DNA from: an uncultured Robinsoniella sp.
GTDB lineage: Bacteria > Bacillota > Clostridia > Lachnospirales > Lachnospiraceae
Assembly (NCBI GenBank): GCA_900539655.1
Contig: UQCR01000073.1
Coordinates: 1 to 36,210 of the forward strand
DNA: 36,210 nucleotides
Direction: 5' to 3'
Shown here: piece by piece, positions 1-8,833 of the stretch
Layout of the letters: each line of letters starts with the position of its first letter
Position numbering within the stretch: position 1 is the stretch's first letter
Translations under genes and position numbers: made by a program
The notes under the pieces: model-generated
Seen by the model: the letters and a program-made list of their open reading frames with translations, nothing else
The model's database searches: none
What the model was told of the DNA's origin: nothing

Positions 1-21
1 AGAAAACGGAAAGGAGCATTT

Positions 22-894
22 ATGAATACAAAGAAAATTTATCCTACTTATATGCTGATTGTACCTTTGGCTGTATTTGGTATATTTTTTATACTGCCTT
101 CTACAATTGGTTATCTATATGCATTTACAGACTGGAGTTCATATGTCAGCGACGTGAAGTTTGTGGGAATCAAGAATTTTATTGAGGTTATCACAGAGAA
201 AACAGTACCTACGGCATTTGTTAATACCCTGATATTCGCAGGGGCAAAAACAGTAATTGTAACGGTTTTGGGGTTTGTATTTGCCCTGATTTTAAACCGA
301 AAATTAAAAACCAGAAATTTAATCCGTACCGTGTACTTTGTGCCGGCAATTTTATCGGCACTGGTGGTGGGGTTAATATTTAATGCATTGTTTGAAGCCC
401 GGTATGGAACTATCAATAACCTGCTTCGCAGCATTGGCCTGGAACAGTTTGCCATTCAATGGCTGGGAAGCCGGGGACCTGCTATTTTTACAATTTCCAT
501 AGCGGAGATCTGGAGGAATCTGGGGTATGCCATTGTAATTACCCTTGCTGGTTTGCAGTCAGTATCTTCTGATTATATAGAGGCGGCAAAAGTAGACGGA
601 GCTACTGGCTGGCAGATGTTCCACAAGATTACGCTTCCGCTGATTATGCCATCTGTCAATGTCAATATATTATTCAGCCTTATATACGGTCTGAAAATGT
701 TTGATCTGGTTTATGTTATGACTTCCGGAGGACCGGGGTATGATACGGAGACTTTTGGAACGCTTATGATGAATGAGATGGCAAGAGGACGTTATTCTCA
801 TTCAGTTGCAATCAATCTTATTTTTACCGTGATCCTCGTAATAGTAGCGGTCGCTTACCAGAAATTCAGCGAAAGGTGGGAGAATGTAGAATGA
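22..894 (+). CDS. ABC sugar transporter permease, MalF/UgpA type
   Basis: Inner-membrane permease of a carbohydrate ABC importer (290 aa). The protein has about six hydrophobic segments, the first at residues 10-35. The cytoplasmic EAA loop that contacts the ATPase is at about residues 190-215 (EAAKVDGATGWQMFHKITLP). Length and motif fit the MalF/LacF/UgpA permease family. The ATG has AAAGGAG 6-8 bases upstream. The stop overlaps the start of the next permease (ATGA), so the two are translationally coupled and probably form a heterodimer. No solute-binding protein gene is seen upstream because the window begins 21 bases before this gene. No ATPase gene lies in the locus; in Firmicutes such importers commonly share an MsmK-type ATPase encoded elsewhere. 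The substrate is inferred from the neighbours to be an oligosaccharide, possibly fucosylated. Confidence 0.93.
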   Translation: MNTKKIYPTYMLIVPLAVFGIFFILPSTIGYLYAFTDWSSYVSDVKFVGIKNFIEVITEKTVPTAFVNTLIFAGAKTVIVTVLGFVFALILNRKLKTRNLIRTVYFVPAILSALVVGLIFNALFEARYGTINNLLRSIGLEQFAIQWLGSRGPAIFTISIAEIWRNLGYAIVITLAGLQSVSSDYIEAAKVDGATGWQMFHKITLPLIMPSVNVNILFSLIYGLKMFDLVYVMTSGGPGYDTETFGTLMMNEMARGRYSHSVAINLIFTVILVIVAVAYQKFSERWENVE

Positions 895-1715
895 GTAAGA
901 AGACGAAACGAGTTAATATTCTGATAGAAATTATTATGTGGCTTCTTAGTATCGTTGTGATTTATCCCCTTTTGATGGTAGTGATTACCTCATTTAAGCC
1001 CAAAGGAGAAGCCAGTTATCTGAATATCAAATTCCCTTCTGTATGGGCATTTGAAAATTATGCAGATGTTTGGGTACAGGGACGCATTCCCAGGGCATTT
1101 TTTAACAGTATGTTTATTACTGTATTATCCGTTCTTCTGGTACTTGTGCTGGCATCGGTATTCAGTTATGTTCTGGTGAGGAGAAATACCAAAGCCTGCC
1201 TGATTATATCAAGATGTATGACCTTTGGCATCATTGCACCGTTTGCGGCACTGCCTACAATTCAAATGCTGAAATATATGGGATTGTATGGATCCAGAAT
1301 ATCTATGGTCTTTGTCTATGGAGCATTGTATCTTCCGTTTTCAACCATGCTGTATTCCAGTTTTATTAAAGGGATTCCCAGAGAATTAGATGAAGCAGCT
1401 GTAATTGACGGATCAAAGGGCGGAAAGCTTTTCTGGCAGATTGTATTTCCACTGTTAAAACCGGTGACTGCAACTACCGGAATCCTGAATTTCATGTGGG
1501 TATGGAATGACTTCCAGTATCCGATGTATCTGTTGAATTCATCCAGTAAATGGACGCTGCCGCTGTCAGTATACAATTTTTATGGACAGTACAGCCGCAG
1601 CTGGAACCTGGTTTGTGCGGATATGGTATTGGTATCCATACCGGTTGTCATTGTATACATATTTGCACAGAAATATATTATCGCAGGCATGACAGCGGGA
1701 GCTGTTAAGGGCTGA
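891..1715 (+). CDS. ABC sugar transporter permease, MalG/UgpE type
   Basis: Second membrane subunit of the same carbohydrate importer (274 aa from the ATG at 891). I prefer this ATG to the in-frame GTG at 876. It gives the typical MalG-type start MSKKTKR, a short basic stretch before the first membrane segment. It also forms the usual 4-base overlap with the preceding stop, with GGTGGGAG just upstream. Family features are an N-terminal helix at about 12-34, the VITSFKP stretch after it, and the EAA loop at about 168-190 (ELDEAAVIDGSKGGKLFWQI). It should pair with the upstream permease to form the channel. The C-terminal residues IIAGMTAGAVKG are typical of CUT1-family permeases. Specificity cannot be read from the sequence. 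Confidence 0.93.
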   Translation: MSKKTKRVNILIEIIMWLLSIVVIYPLLMVVITSFKPKGEASYLNIKFPSVWAFENYADVWVQGRIPRAFFNSMFITVLSVLLVLVLASVFSYVLVRRNTKACLIISRCMTFGIIAPFAALPTIQMLKYMGLYGSRISMVFVYGALYLPFSTMLYSSFIKGIPRELDEAAVIDGSKGGKLFWQIVFPLLKPVTATTGILNFMWVWNDFQYPMYLLNSSSKWTLPLSVYNFYGQYSRSWNLVCADMVLVSIPVVIVYIFAQKYIIAGMTAGAVKG

Positions 1716-1754
1716 TTATCAAGATTATAATAGAAAGTAAGAGGATAAACGCCG

Positions 1755-3086
1755 ATGAAAAAAATATATGATGGAACGTGGGATTCCATAAGAACCCATG
1801 AACTGCCGGAGTGGTACCAGGATTGCAAGCTTGGAATTTTTATACACTGGGGAATTTATTCAGTGCCCGCTTATGCCCCAAGGACATGGGAATTGGGCGA
1901 GGTACCGGGTGACGAACAGTGGTTTTGCAATAATCCCTATGCAGAATGGTATTACAATTCCGTAAATGTAGGGCAGGGACCAACGTATGAGCATCATTTG
2001 AAGACATATGGAAAGGATTTTGCCTATGAAGATTTTCTTCCTATGTGGAAAGCTGAAAACTGGAAACCGTATGACTGGGCAGAACTGTTTCGGGAAGCGG
2101 GGGCTAAATATGTGGTACTGGTTACGAAACACCATGACGGATTCTGCCTGTTCCCAAGTGCGTATACGGATTACTCATCGATTAACAAAGGTCCGGGAAG
2201 GGATATCGTAGGAGAGCTGACCAGAGCAGTCAGAGAAGAAGGGCTTAAGATGGGGTTATACTATTCCGGGATTATCGACTGGAGATTTGCCCACGATCCC
2301 ATTTACAGGGAAGAAGACAATTTTAATAAGGCCTGCCCTACACATGAATACGCGGATTATGCCTATAAACAGGCGATGGAACTAATGGACCGCTATCAGC
2401 CGTCTGTTTTCTGGAATGATATTGGGTGGCCGAAACAGGGAGAAGGGATGCTGCCTCATTTATTATCCCATTATTATAATACGGTGGAAGACGGCGTGGT
2501 GAATGACCGGTTTAACGGCCTTTATAAAGACTATGGAACAAAAGAATACAAATATGGAGAAGCGGTGCGGGAAGAAAAATGGGAAATGTGCAGAGGCATG
2601 GGACTGTCATTTGGATATAATGCAAATGAGGGAGATGACCAGCTTATCAGTACGGCAGATTTGATCAGCCTCCTGGCAAGTACCGTAGCCAATAACGGAA
2701 ACCTGCTGATTAATATCGGACCGAAGGCAGATGGTACCATTCCTGTGGAACAGGAAAAAAGGCTGCGTAAGCTGGGACAGTGGTTAAAAATAAACGGGGA
2801 AGCAATCTATGGAACGGTCTGCAGCAAGAGGCACTCCCAGGTGTCGGAAAATGGTACAGAGATTCATTATACAAAGAAAGAGAAGGATCTGTACATTTTG
2901 CTGGATCACTGCCCGAAGGAGCGCTTTACAGTTTCTATTCCCAATCTGGATCAGGTACCGGTGCCGTTAAATGAAAATATTTGCGTAAGCGCTAATCAAG
3001 CCGGTGATTGTATGGAGATCACGGTATGGAACCACCGGGAAGAAGACTTTGTGATAGGTTTAGCAGTTTCCGGGGGAGAAATTTAG
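1755..3086 (+). CDS. GH29 alpha-L-fucosidase, cytoplasmic
   Basis: Predicted alpha-L-fucosidase of glycoside hydrolase family 29 (443 aa), releasing L-fucose from fucosylated oligosaccharides. Visible family motifs are GIFIHWG (residues 28-33 region), VTKHHDGF (123-130) and the nucleophile stretch SVFWNDIGWP, with the probable nucleophile Asp222. The general acid/base is not assigned because it varies within GH29; Glu277 in WEMCRG is a possibility. There is no signal peptide, so the enzyme should act on imported material, in keeping with the two permease genes 40 bases upstream. The protein is shorter than many GH29 enzymes and has only a small beta-type tail after the barrel (about 355-443), with no carbohydrate-binding module. 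The ATG is preceded by AGAGGATAAA. Confidence 0.9.
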   Translation: MKKIYDGTWDSIRTHELPEWYQDCKLGIFIHWGIYSVPAYAPRTWELGEVPGDEQWFCNNPYAEWYYNSVNVGQGPTYEHHLKTYGKDFAYEDFLPMWKAENWKPYDWAELFREAGAKYVVLVTKHHDGFCLFPSAYTDYSSINKGPGRDIVGELTRAVREEGLKMGLYYSGIIDWRFAHDPIYREEDNFNKACPTHEYADYAYKQAMELMDRYQPSVFWNDIGWPKQGEGMLPHLLSHYYNTVEDGVVNDRFNGLYKDYGTKEYKYGEAVREEKWEMCRGMGLSFGYNANEGDDQLISTADLISLLASTVANNGNLLINIGPKADGTIPVEQEKRLRKLGQWLKINGEAIYGTVCSKRHSQVSENGTEIHYTKKEKDLYILLDHCPKERFTVSIPNLDQVPVPLNENICVSANQAGDCMEITVWNHREEDFVIGLAVSGGEI

Positions 3087-3120
3087 ATAAGTTTTTTCCA
3101 CCCAACTTAGAATATTGGAA

Positions 3121-3149
3121 TTGCCCTGATTATTCTTTGATCTTATAAT
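3121..3149 (+). promoter_or_regulatory. candidate sigma-A promoter for the GH127 gene
   Basis: TTGCCC (3121-3126), a 17-base spacer and a perfect TATAAT (3144-3149) lie 34 bases before the large GH127 gene. An alternative -10-like TATAAA is at 3155-3160 and shares flanking sequence (TTATG...AATC) with the region before the next GH127-like gene. The 96-base gap also suggests that the secreted enzymes can be transcribed separately from the transporter and fucosidase genes. Confidence 0.45.
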
Positions 3150-3182
3150 TATGTTATAAAATCGAAAGAAGGGGAAAAGGCT

Positions 3183-6100
3183 ATGAAGTGGAAAAAAGTG
3201 TTGTCTGTATTGCTGTCCGCTGCCATGATTATGGGGACGGTAACACCGGGACTAAACGTACGGGCTGCAGAGGATGCATTTAGCAATGTAACAGATATCA
3301 ATAGCAACATAACAGAAAGCGATGATGAAAATGTAACAGGCAGTGCACAGGAGGAAGAACATTATGGAATTCCGGTAGAAAGTGCACAGGAAGCCCAGAC
3401 AGATGGCATTGAAAATGAAGAAGAAAACAGCGGTGGAAATCAGCAGGACGCTGTAAAAGAAGCAGAGAAAAATGCAGAAGAAACAGCTGGGCGAAATGCA
3501 GAAAAAGAACAGGGGAAAATCGTATACTATGATTTCCAAAGCTATGACTCTACAATTATTAACGATGCATCCGGAAACGGCAAGGCTGGTGTTGTGAGGA
3601 ATTACGATGCTGGAGGATTTCGTATCCTAGATACCAATATCTATGGAAAAGATGTAAAAGCTCTTTCTCTTCCGGGCGGATCTGACGGAGGATACCTGGA
3701 ACTCCCGGTAGGATTGCTGGATGGGGAAGAAAGCGTCACCATCAGTACCTGGGTCAAACTGCTGACCGATACCGGTTATCAGAGAATCTGGGACATGGGA
3801 TCCGGCACAACCTCCTATATGTATCTTCTGTCTGATGGAGCAAACGATGGTTTTAAAGGATATAGCGCAGCCATAACCACAGGAGGATGGAGTACAGAAC
3901 AGGGAGTCTCAAAGGGAACCAATGTAGACAAAAACAGATGGGTACTGACTACGGTAGTACTGGATGGAACCCGGATGTCCCTGTATGAGAATGGCAAGCT
4001 GGTAGAGACAAAGGATACCGGTATTTCGTTAAAAGACATGGGACATACCACCAGAAATTATATCGGTTATGGACAGTTTGGAGATGATCCTACCAATGCA
4101 CAGTTTGCAGAATTTGAGATTTACAACTATGCAATGACGGCTGATGAAGTAGCCGGTATGTATGACGTGGATGATAATGGGATTGTAAAAGGGGATGCTG
4201 CGGCTCTTACTCTGGGGGACCTCAGTACAGTTACTGCAGATCTTTCTCTGCCTGCAGCGGGTGAAAACGGTTCTGTGATCCAATGGGCAAGTTCTGACCC
4301 TTCAGTCATTGCCAGTGACGGAAAGGTCGTACGCCCGAAAGCAGGAGAACCGGATGCACAGATTACGCTGACCGCAACCATAAAGTATCAGGAGGCAAGT
4401 ACCACGAAAGAATTTCAGGCGGTGGTTCCTGCCATGCTTGGAGATGAAGCAATTGTAGAACAGGATCTGGCTGATATAAATCTGGTGGATTTAGACAGTG
4501 TGGTATCCAATCTGCAGCTGCCCACAGAAGGAAAAAACGGGTCCGTAATTACCTGGAAAAGTGCAAGCCCTGAGGTGATTGCCAATGACGGAAAAGTAAC
4601 CCGTCCGGCAGCGGGAGAACCTGATGCAGAAGTAGTATTGACAGCTACCGCCAGTTTTCAGGCAGCTTTAGACAGCAGAGTATTTACGGCTAAGGTTCTG
4701 GCAGAAGATGAAGAAGTTACAATTACGGATTATGAATCTGTCCGGGTTACAACGGCAGTGGGAAACGTACCGTCACTTCCAGGAACCATAAAGGTAACAT
4801 ACAGTAACGGCAAGACTGGGAAAGTCAAAACAGTTTGGAATACACCGGCGAAAGAGGATTATGCACAGCCTGGCAAATTCGAGGTAAAGGGTAAAATACT
4901 GGGAACAATAAAGGCGATTAAAGCTGAAGTAACCGTAGTAGAACAGGATGATTCCGACATTGCGCTTCAGGCAGAAGCATTTGATCTGAACGACATCACT
5001 CTTGATGGGGATTCCATACTGACTCAGAACAGAAGCAGAACACTCTCATATCTGAAACTTCTGGACAATGACAGAATGCTCTATAACTTCCGCAAGACTT
5101 TTGGTGCAGATACGAAGGGTGCAACCCCGCTGGGAGGCTGGGATGAGCCTACCGGCCTGTTGAGAGGGCATTCCACCGGGCACTATCTGTCTGCCTTATC
5201 ACTGGCATATGCATCCACAAAGGATGCACAGGTGAAAGAAAAGCTGGATGAAATGATTCATGAGCTGCGCAGCCTTCAAACGCTGTCCCAAGGAGATCCG
5301 GCTGCATTTGTGACAAAGGGAACGGATCAGAAAGTATGGAACACAAACCCCGCAGAGTGGGGCGAAGGATTTATCAGCGCTTATTCACCTGACCAGTTTG
5401 CCCTGCTGGAGCAGTATACACCATATGCAACTATATGGGCACCTTACTATACGCTGCATAAGATTATTGCAGGATTTCTGGATGCTTATACATATGCAGG
5501 AAACGAGGAGGCCTTAGATGCGGCAAAGGCACTTGGGAAATGGGTATATCAGCGTCTTAGTGCGTGTTCCCAGGAACAGCTTACCAAAATGTGGGATATG
5601 TATATCGCAGGTGAGCTTGGCGGATTTAATGAATCGATGGCAAAATTATATGAACTGACCGGCGACGAAGATTATTTAAAAGGCGCCAAACTGTTTGATA
5701 ACACCAAATTCTTTGACAATTTAAGTAAAAATGTGGACGATATCCAGGGACGCCATGCCAACCAGCATATTCCACAGATCATAGGTGCTATGGAAGTTTA
5801 TCAGGCAACCGTTCAGGCAGGCCAGGAAGAACCATATTATTTTAACGTAGCCAGCAACTTCTGGGATATGGTGACTTCCAGATATGCCTACTCCATTGGC
5901 GGAGTTGGTACCGGAGAAAACTTCAAAGAACCCTATAAACAGGCTGAGTATATTAACGGCGACCGGAATTGTGAGACCTGTGCCGCTTATAATATGCTGA
6001 AACTGACAAAAATGCTTTACCAGTATGATGCAGATAATGCCAAATACATGGATTATTATGAGAGAACTCTGTATAACCAGATTATCGCATCCCAGAATCC

Positions 6101-8627
6101 AAACGTAACGGATAACATGCATAATGGAACTACCTATATGCTTCCCATCGGACCGGGTGTAAGCAAGGATTACGGTGGGGATTACGATTCCTTCACCTGC
6201 TGCCATGGTACGGGTATGGAAAACCATGTAAAATACCAGGAAGCAGCCTATTACCAGGATGATACCACGATGTATGTAAACCTGTATCTTCCATCCAGTG
6301 TAACCTGGCAGGAAAAAGGGGTTAAAGTGACTCAGGATACCGAATTCCCTTCAGAAGTTACCACCCTGACTGTTGCTCAGGCAGAGGGTCAGACGGCATC
6401 TTCATTTGATATGAAACTGCGGGTACCATACTGGGCAGAACAGGGATTTGAAGTTACCGTAAACGGAAAGAAGCAGATCGAACAGGCAGAACCAAGCTCC
6501 TATGTAACATTAACTGGCGTAAAGGCAGGAGATGTGATTGATATCCGCACCCCATATGGATATCATCTGGATAAGACTCCGGACCAGTTAAGCGGTACTG
6601 ATGTGGCGAGCCTGATGTACGGACCATTTGTTATGGTAGCAAAATCAGATTCCACGAAGTGGAAGACTCTGGTGTTGTCCAATGTACTGGAGCGTTCCGT
6701 TAAAAAAGTGGAAGAGGAAAAGGTTCCTACTCTTGTTACGAACGGATTGACATTCCGTCCCATGTATGATGCATCCAATTACGCTTACCATACGTATTTT
6801 AAAATCATGTCGGGTGAGGGCAGCGGTGCCTATTATGAAGTGACGGTCAATAATTCCACACCGGACAGGGGAAGCTTTGAGGTGAGTTCAGAGCTTGTAA
6901 AAGAGGGCGGAGACCTGATTATTACGGCGAAGCCAAAGGATGGGTATAAAGTAAAGAAGCTGACGGTTGACGGACAGCTGGTAACAATGGGAGAAGACAA
7001 TACCTATACTGTAAAAAATGTACAGAAGAATACGGAAATTACCGGATCTTTCGCTCTGATCAATCCTCCGGCACAGGATAACAGCGCCGTAGAACAGACA
7101 GCAACCGTCAGTGCGCATTTTACAGCCGGATGGGAAAATCTAAACGGTATTAAAGACCAGAAATTCAATCCTTCCGTATCAAACGGCGGAATGGGTAAAG
7201 GATGGGGAAACTGGCCCCAGTCCAAAGGAGCACAGTGCTGGGTAGAGTATGAGTGGGACGCACCGGTAACCATCAATGGAAGCGATATCTTCTGGTATGA
7301 TGACGGTGGCGATACCAGAATACCAAAAGAATTTAAATTCCAGTACGAAGATGAAAACGGCAGTGTTCAGGAGGCGGTATTGACTTCCAATCCGGAAGAT
7401 GGAAAGAATATTGACCAGTATAATAACTTTACATTTACTACATTTACCACCACCAGGTTACGTCTGTTGATGACCGTAGCAGATAATGCAGCTGCCATTG
7501 GAATCTATCGCTGGGTAGTTACTTATGAAGGTCAGGATATACCAGCAGTAGATACTGCTAAATTATCAGAAGCCATTGCTAATGCAGAGAAAATGGATAC
7601 CAGTGGGTATACAGACGCATCAGTAGCAGATTTAAAACGGGTGATTGAAGAAGTGAAAGGGCTTTTATCAAAAGAAGATATCACCGAAGCACAAGTGGAA
7701 GAAGGCTGTAAGAAACTTGCAGATGCAGTGGACGCACTGGTGTTAAAACCTGTAGTGGATACTTCCAGGTTATCAGCAGCCATTGCTAAGGCAGAAAAAA
7801 TGGATACTAAAGCATATACAGATGCATCCGTATCAGAATTAAAGAAAGTAATCAGTGAAGTAAAAGGTCTGTTATCTAAAGCAGATATTACCCAGGCGCA
7901 AGTAGAGGAAGGCTGTAAGAAGCTTGAAAATGCAATTAACAACCTGGTGCTCAAACCAGTTGTAAAACCGGTAGACAAGAGCAGATTGTCTTCATTGGCT
8001 GAGTCCTGCGGCAAAGAAAAGCAGGATCTTTATACAAAAGCAAGCTGGGAGAACTTTGTCAAAGTATTAAACAGTGCCAAAGCGATTCTGGGTAAAGCAA
8101 ATGCTTCGCAGCAAGAGGTAGATAATGCATTTAAAACATTGACCTCCTCCAGAGCTCAACTTGTGAAGATAAAATTAGTGTCAACTAAGAAATTAACGAT
8201 CGGGAAGAAAGAGAAGGTTAAATTGTCGGCTTCCGGATATACCTTCAGCCTGAAAAAAGGCAAAGGCATCGTAAGGGTGAATGCAAAAGGACAGGTACAG
8301 GGTAAAAAGACGGGAAAGGCTGTAGTTCAGGCTGTCAGCAACAGCGGCAAAATGAAAGTATGGAACATCACCGTTAAAAAGGCTCCGTCCAAGATCGTAA
8401 AATTGAATAGAAAGAGCATAACATTAAAGAAGGGCAAGAAATTTACGGTCAAAGCAAAACTTCCAACGAATACAGCCAGCTATGGATTTACTTACAAAAG
8501 TACCAATAAGAAGATTGCAACCGTCAATTCCTCCGGTGAAATTAAAGCCAGAAGAAAAGGTATTTGCAAGATCTGGGTGTATACCTTCAATGGAAAGAAA
8601 AAAGAAATCCAGGTGAAAGTAAAGTAA
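3183..8627 (+). CDS. secreted multidomain GH127-family beta-L-arabinofuranosidase
   Basis: Large exported enzyme (1814 aa), predicted to release beta-L-arabinofuranose from plant-type glycans. Order of parts by eye: signal peptide 1-29; Glu/Gln/Asn-rich linker to about 110; LamG/concanavalin-like module 112-330; two atrophied Ig-like modules, about 330-417 and 418-510; a Big_4-like module 510-588; GH127 catalytic barrel from about 590 to 1200; an InlB-like beta repeat at about 1220-1298; a discoidin-type (F5/8C, CBM32-like) module 1303-1450; three FIVAR-type helical repeats 1456-1662; two Lys-rich Big_2-like modules to the end. Zinc-thiolate residues expected from HypBA1 (Glu338, Cys340, Cys417, Cys418) are present as Glu931, Cys933, Cys1006 and Cys1007. 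His-rich motifs LRGHSTGHYLSA and HANQHIPQ are also intact. There is no LPXTG, so attachment is probably non-covalent through the basic C-terminus. The related family GH146 remains possible. Confidence 0.87.
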   Translation: MKWKKVLSVLLSAAMIMGTVTPGLNVRAAEDAFSNVTDINSNITESDDENVTGSAQEEEHYGIPVESAQEAQTDGIENEEENSGGNQQDAVKEAEKNAEETAGRNAEKEQGKIVYYDFQSYDSTIINDASGNGKAGVVRNYDAGGFRILDTNIYGKDVKALSLPGGSDGGYLELPVGLLDGEESVTISTWVKLLTDTGYQRIWDMGSGTTSYMYLLSDGANDGFKGYSAAITTGGWSTEQGVSKGTNVDKNRWVLTTVVLDGTRMSLYENGKLVETKDTGISLKDMGHTTRNYIGYGQFGDDPTNAQFAEFEIYNYAMTADEVAGMYDVDDNGIVKGDAAALTLGDLSTVTADLSLPAAGENGSVIQWASSDPSVIASDGKVVRPKAGEPDAQITLTATIKYQEASTTKEFQAVVPAMLGDEAIVEQDLADINLVDLDSVVSNLQLPTEGKNGSVITWKSASPEVIANDGKVTRPAAGEPDAEVVLTATASFQAALDSRVFTAKVLAEDEEVTITDYESVRVTTAVGNVPSLPGTIKVTYSNGKTGKVKTVWNTPAKEDYAQPGKFEVKGKILGTIKAIKAEVTVVEQDDSDIALQAEAFDLNDITLDGDSILTQNRSRTLSYLKLLDNDRMLYNFRKTFGADTKGATPLGGWDEPTGLLRGHSTGHYLSALSLAYASTKDAQVKEKLDEMIHELRSLQTLSQGDPAAFVTKGTDQKVWNTNPAEWGEGFISAYSPDQFALLEQYTPYATIWAPYYTLHKIIAGFLDAYTYAGNEEALDAAKALGKWVYQRLSACSQEQLTKMWDMYIAGELGGFNESMAKLYELTGDEDYLKGAKLFDNTKFFDNLSKNVDDIQGRHANQHIPQIIGAMEVYQATVQAGQEEPYYFNVASNFWDMVTSRYAYSIGGVGTGENFKEPYKQAEYINGDRNCETCAAYNMLKLTKMLYQYDADNAKYMDYYERTLYNQIIASQNPNVTDNMHNGTTYMLPIGPGVSKDYGGDYDSFTCCHGTGMENHVKYQEAAYYQDDTTMYVNLYLPSSVTWQEKGVKVTQDTEFPSEVTTLTVAQAEGQTASSFDMKLRVPYWAEQGFEVTVNGKKQIEQAEPSSYVTLTGVKAGDVIDIRTPYGYHLDKTPDQLSGTDVASLMYGPFVMVAKSDSTKWKTLVLSNVLERSVKKVEEEKVPTLVTNGLTFRPMYDASNYAYHTYFKIMSGEGSGAYYEVTVNNSTPDRGSFEVSSELVKEGGDLIITAKPKDGYKVKKLTVDGQLVTMGEDNTYTVKNVQKNTEITGSFALINPPAQDNSAVEQTATVSAHFTAGWENLNGIKDQKFNPSVSNGGMGKGWGNWPQSKGAQCWVEYEWDAPVTINGSDIFWYDDGGDTRIPKEFKFQYEDENGSVQEAVLTSNPEDGKNIDQYNNFTFTTFTTTRLRLLMTVADNAAAIGIYRWVVTYEGQDIPAVDTAKLSEAIANAEKMDTSGYTDASVADLKRVIEEVKGLLSKEDITEAQVEEGCKKLADAVDALVLKPVVDTSRLSAAIAKAEKMDTKAYTDASVSELKKVISEVKGLLSKADITQAQVEEGCKKLENAINNLVLKPVVKPVDKSRLSSLAESCGKEKQDLYTKASWENFVKVLNSAKAILGKANASQQEVDNAFKTLTSSRAQLVKIKLVSTKKLTIGKKEKVKLSASGYTFSLKKGKGIVRVNAKGQVQGKKTGKAVVQAVSNSGKMKVWNITVKKAPSKIVKLNRKSITLKKGKKFTVKAKLPTNTASYGFTYKSTNKKIATVNSSGEIKARRKGICKIWVYTFNGKKKEIQVKVK
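7549..7965 (+). repeat. 207-bp tandem repeats coding FIVAR-type modules
   Basis: Two copies, starting at 7549 and 7756, each code about 69 residues. They share KAEKMDT/NAEKMDT, the YTDAS stretch and QVEEGCKKL. A third, diverged copy (about 7972-8165, starting VDKSRLSSL) follows. The helical repeats sit between the discoidin-type module and the C-terminal Big_2-like modules of the GH127 protein and probably act as a spacer or surface-attachment stalk. Confidence 0.8.
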
Positions 8628-8659
8628 CCGGGTGAAACTGAACAATTTTCAATAATCAG

Positions 8660-8696
8660 ACAGGTCAGGAAGAGGAAATAACTCATCCTGGCCTGT
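8660..8696 (+). terminator. hairpin after the GH127 gene
   Basis: ACAGGTCAGGA (8660-8670) can pair with TCCTGGCCTGT (8686-8696) over 11 positions with one G-U pair. AT-rich flanks (ATAAT/ATTAT) could extend the stem. No U-run follows, so it may be an RNA-stabilising or attenuating hairpin between the two GH127-type genes rather than a strong terminator. Confidence 0.45.
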
Positions 8697-8833
8697 ATTA
8701 TCCGTGCAATAAATTTGATTATGTAGTACAATCAGAAGAAAAACGGTAATATCTGGGAGTGTCTTTCTGTTTCAAAGAAATGATACTGGCATTCAGATAA
8801 AAATGGTAAATGGTTGGGGGAATACATATTAAA

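Noticed and set aside
5721..6227. 168-residue minus-strand reading frame inside the GH127 gene
   Set aside because: It lies fully antisense to the catalytic barrel code with no ribosome binding site, so it is a shadow of codon bias.
7532..8014. 160-residue minus-strand Ser/Ala-rich frame
   Set aside because: It is the antisense of the FIVAR repeats; its repeats simply mirror the coding strand.
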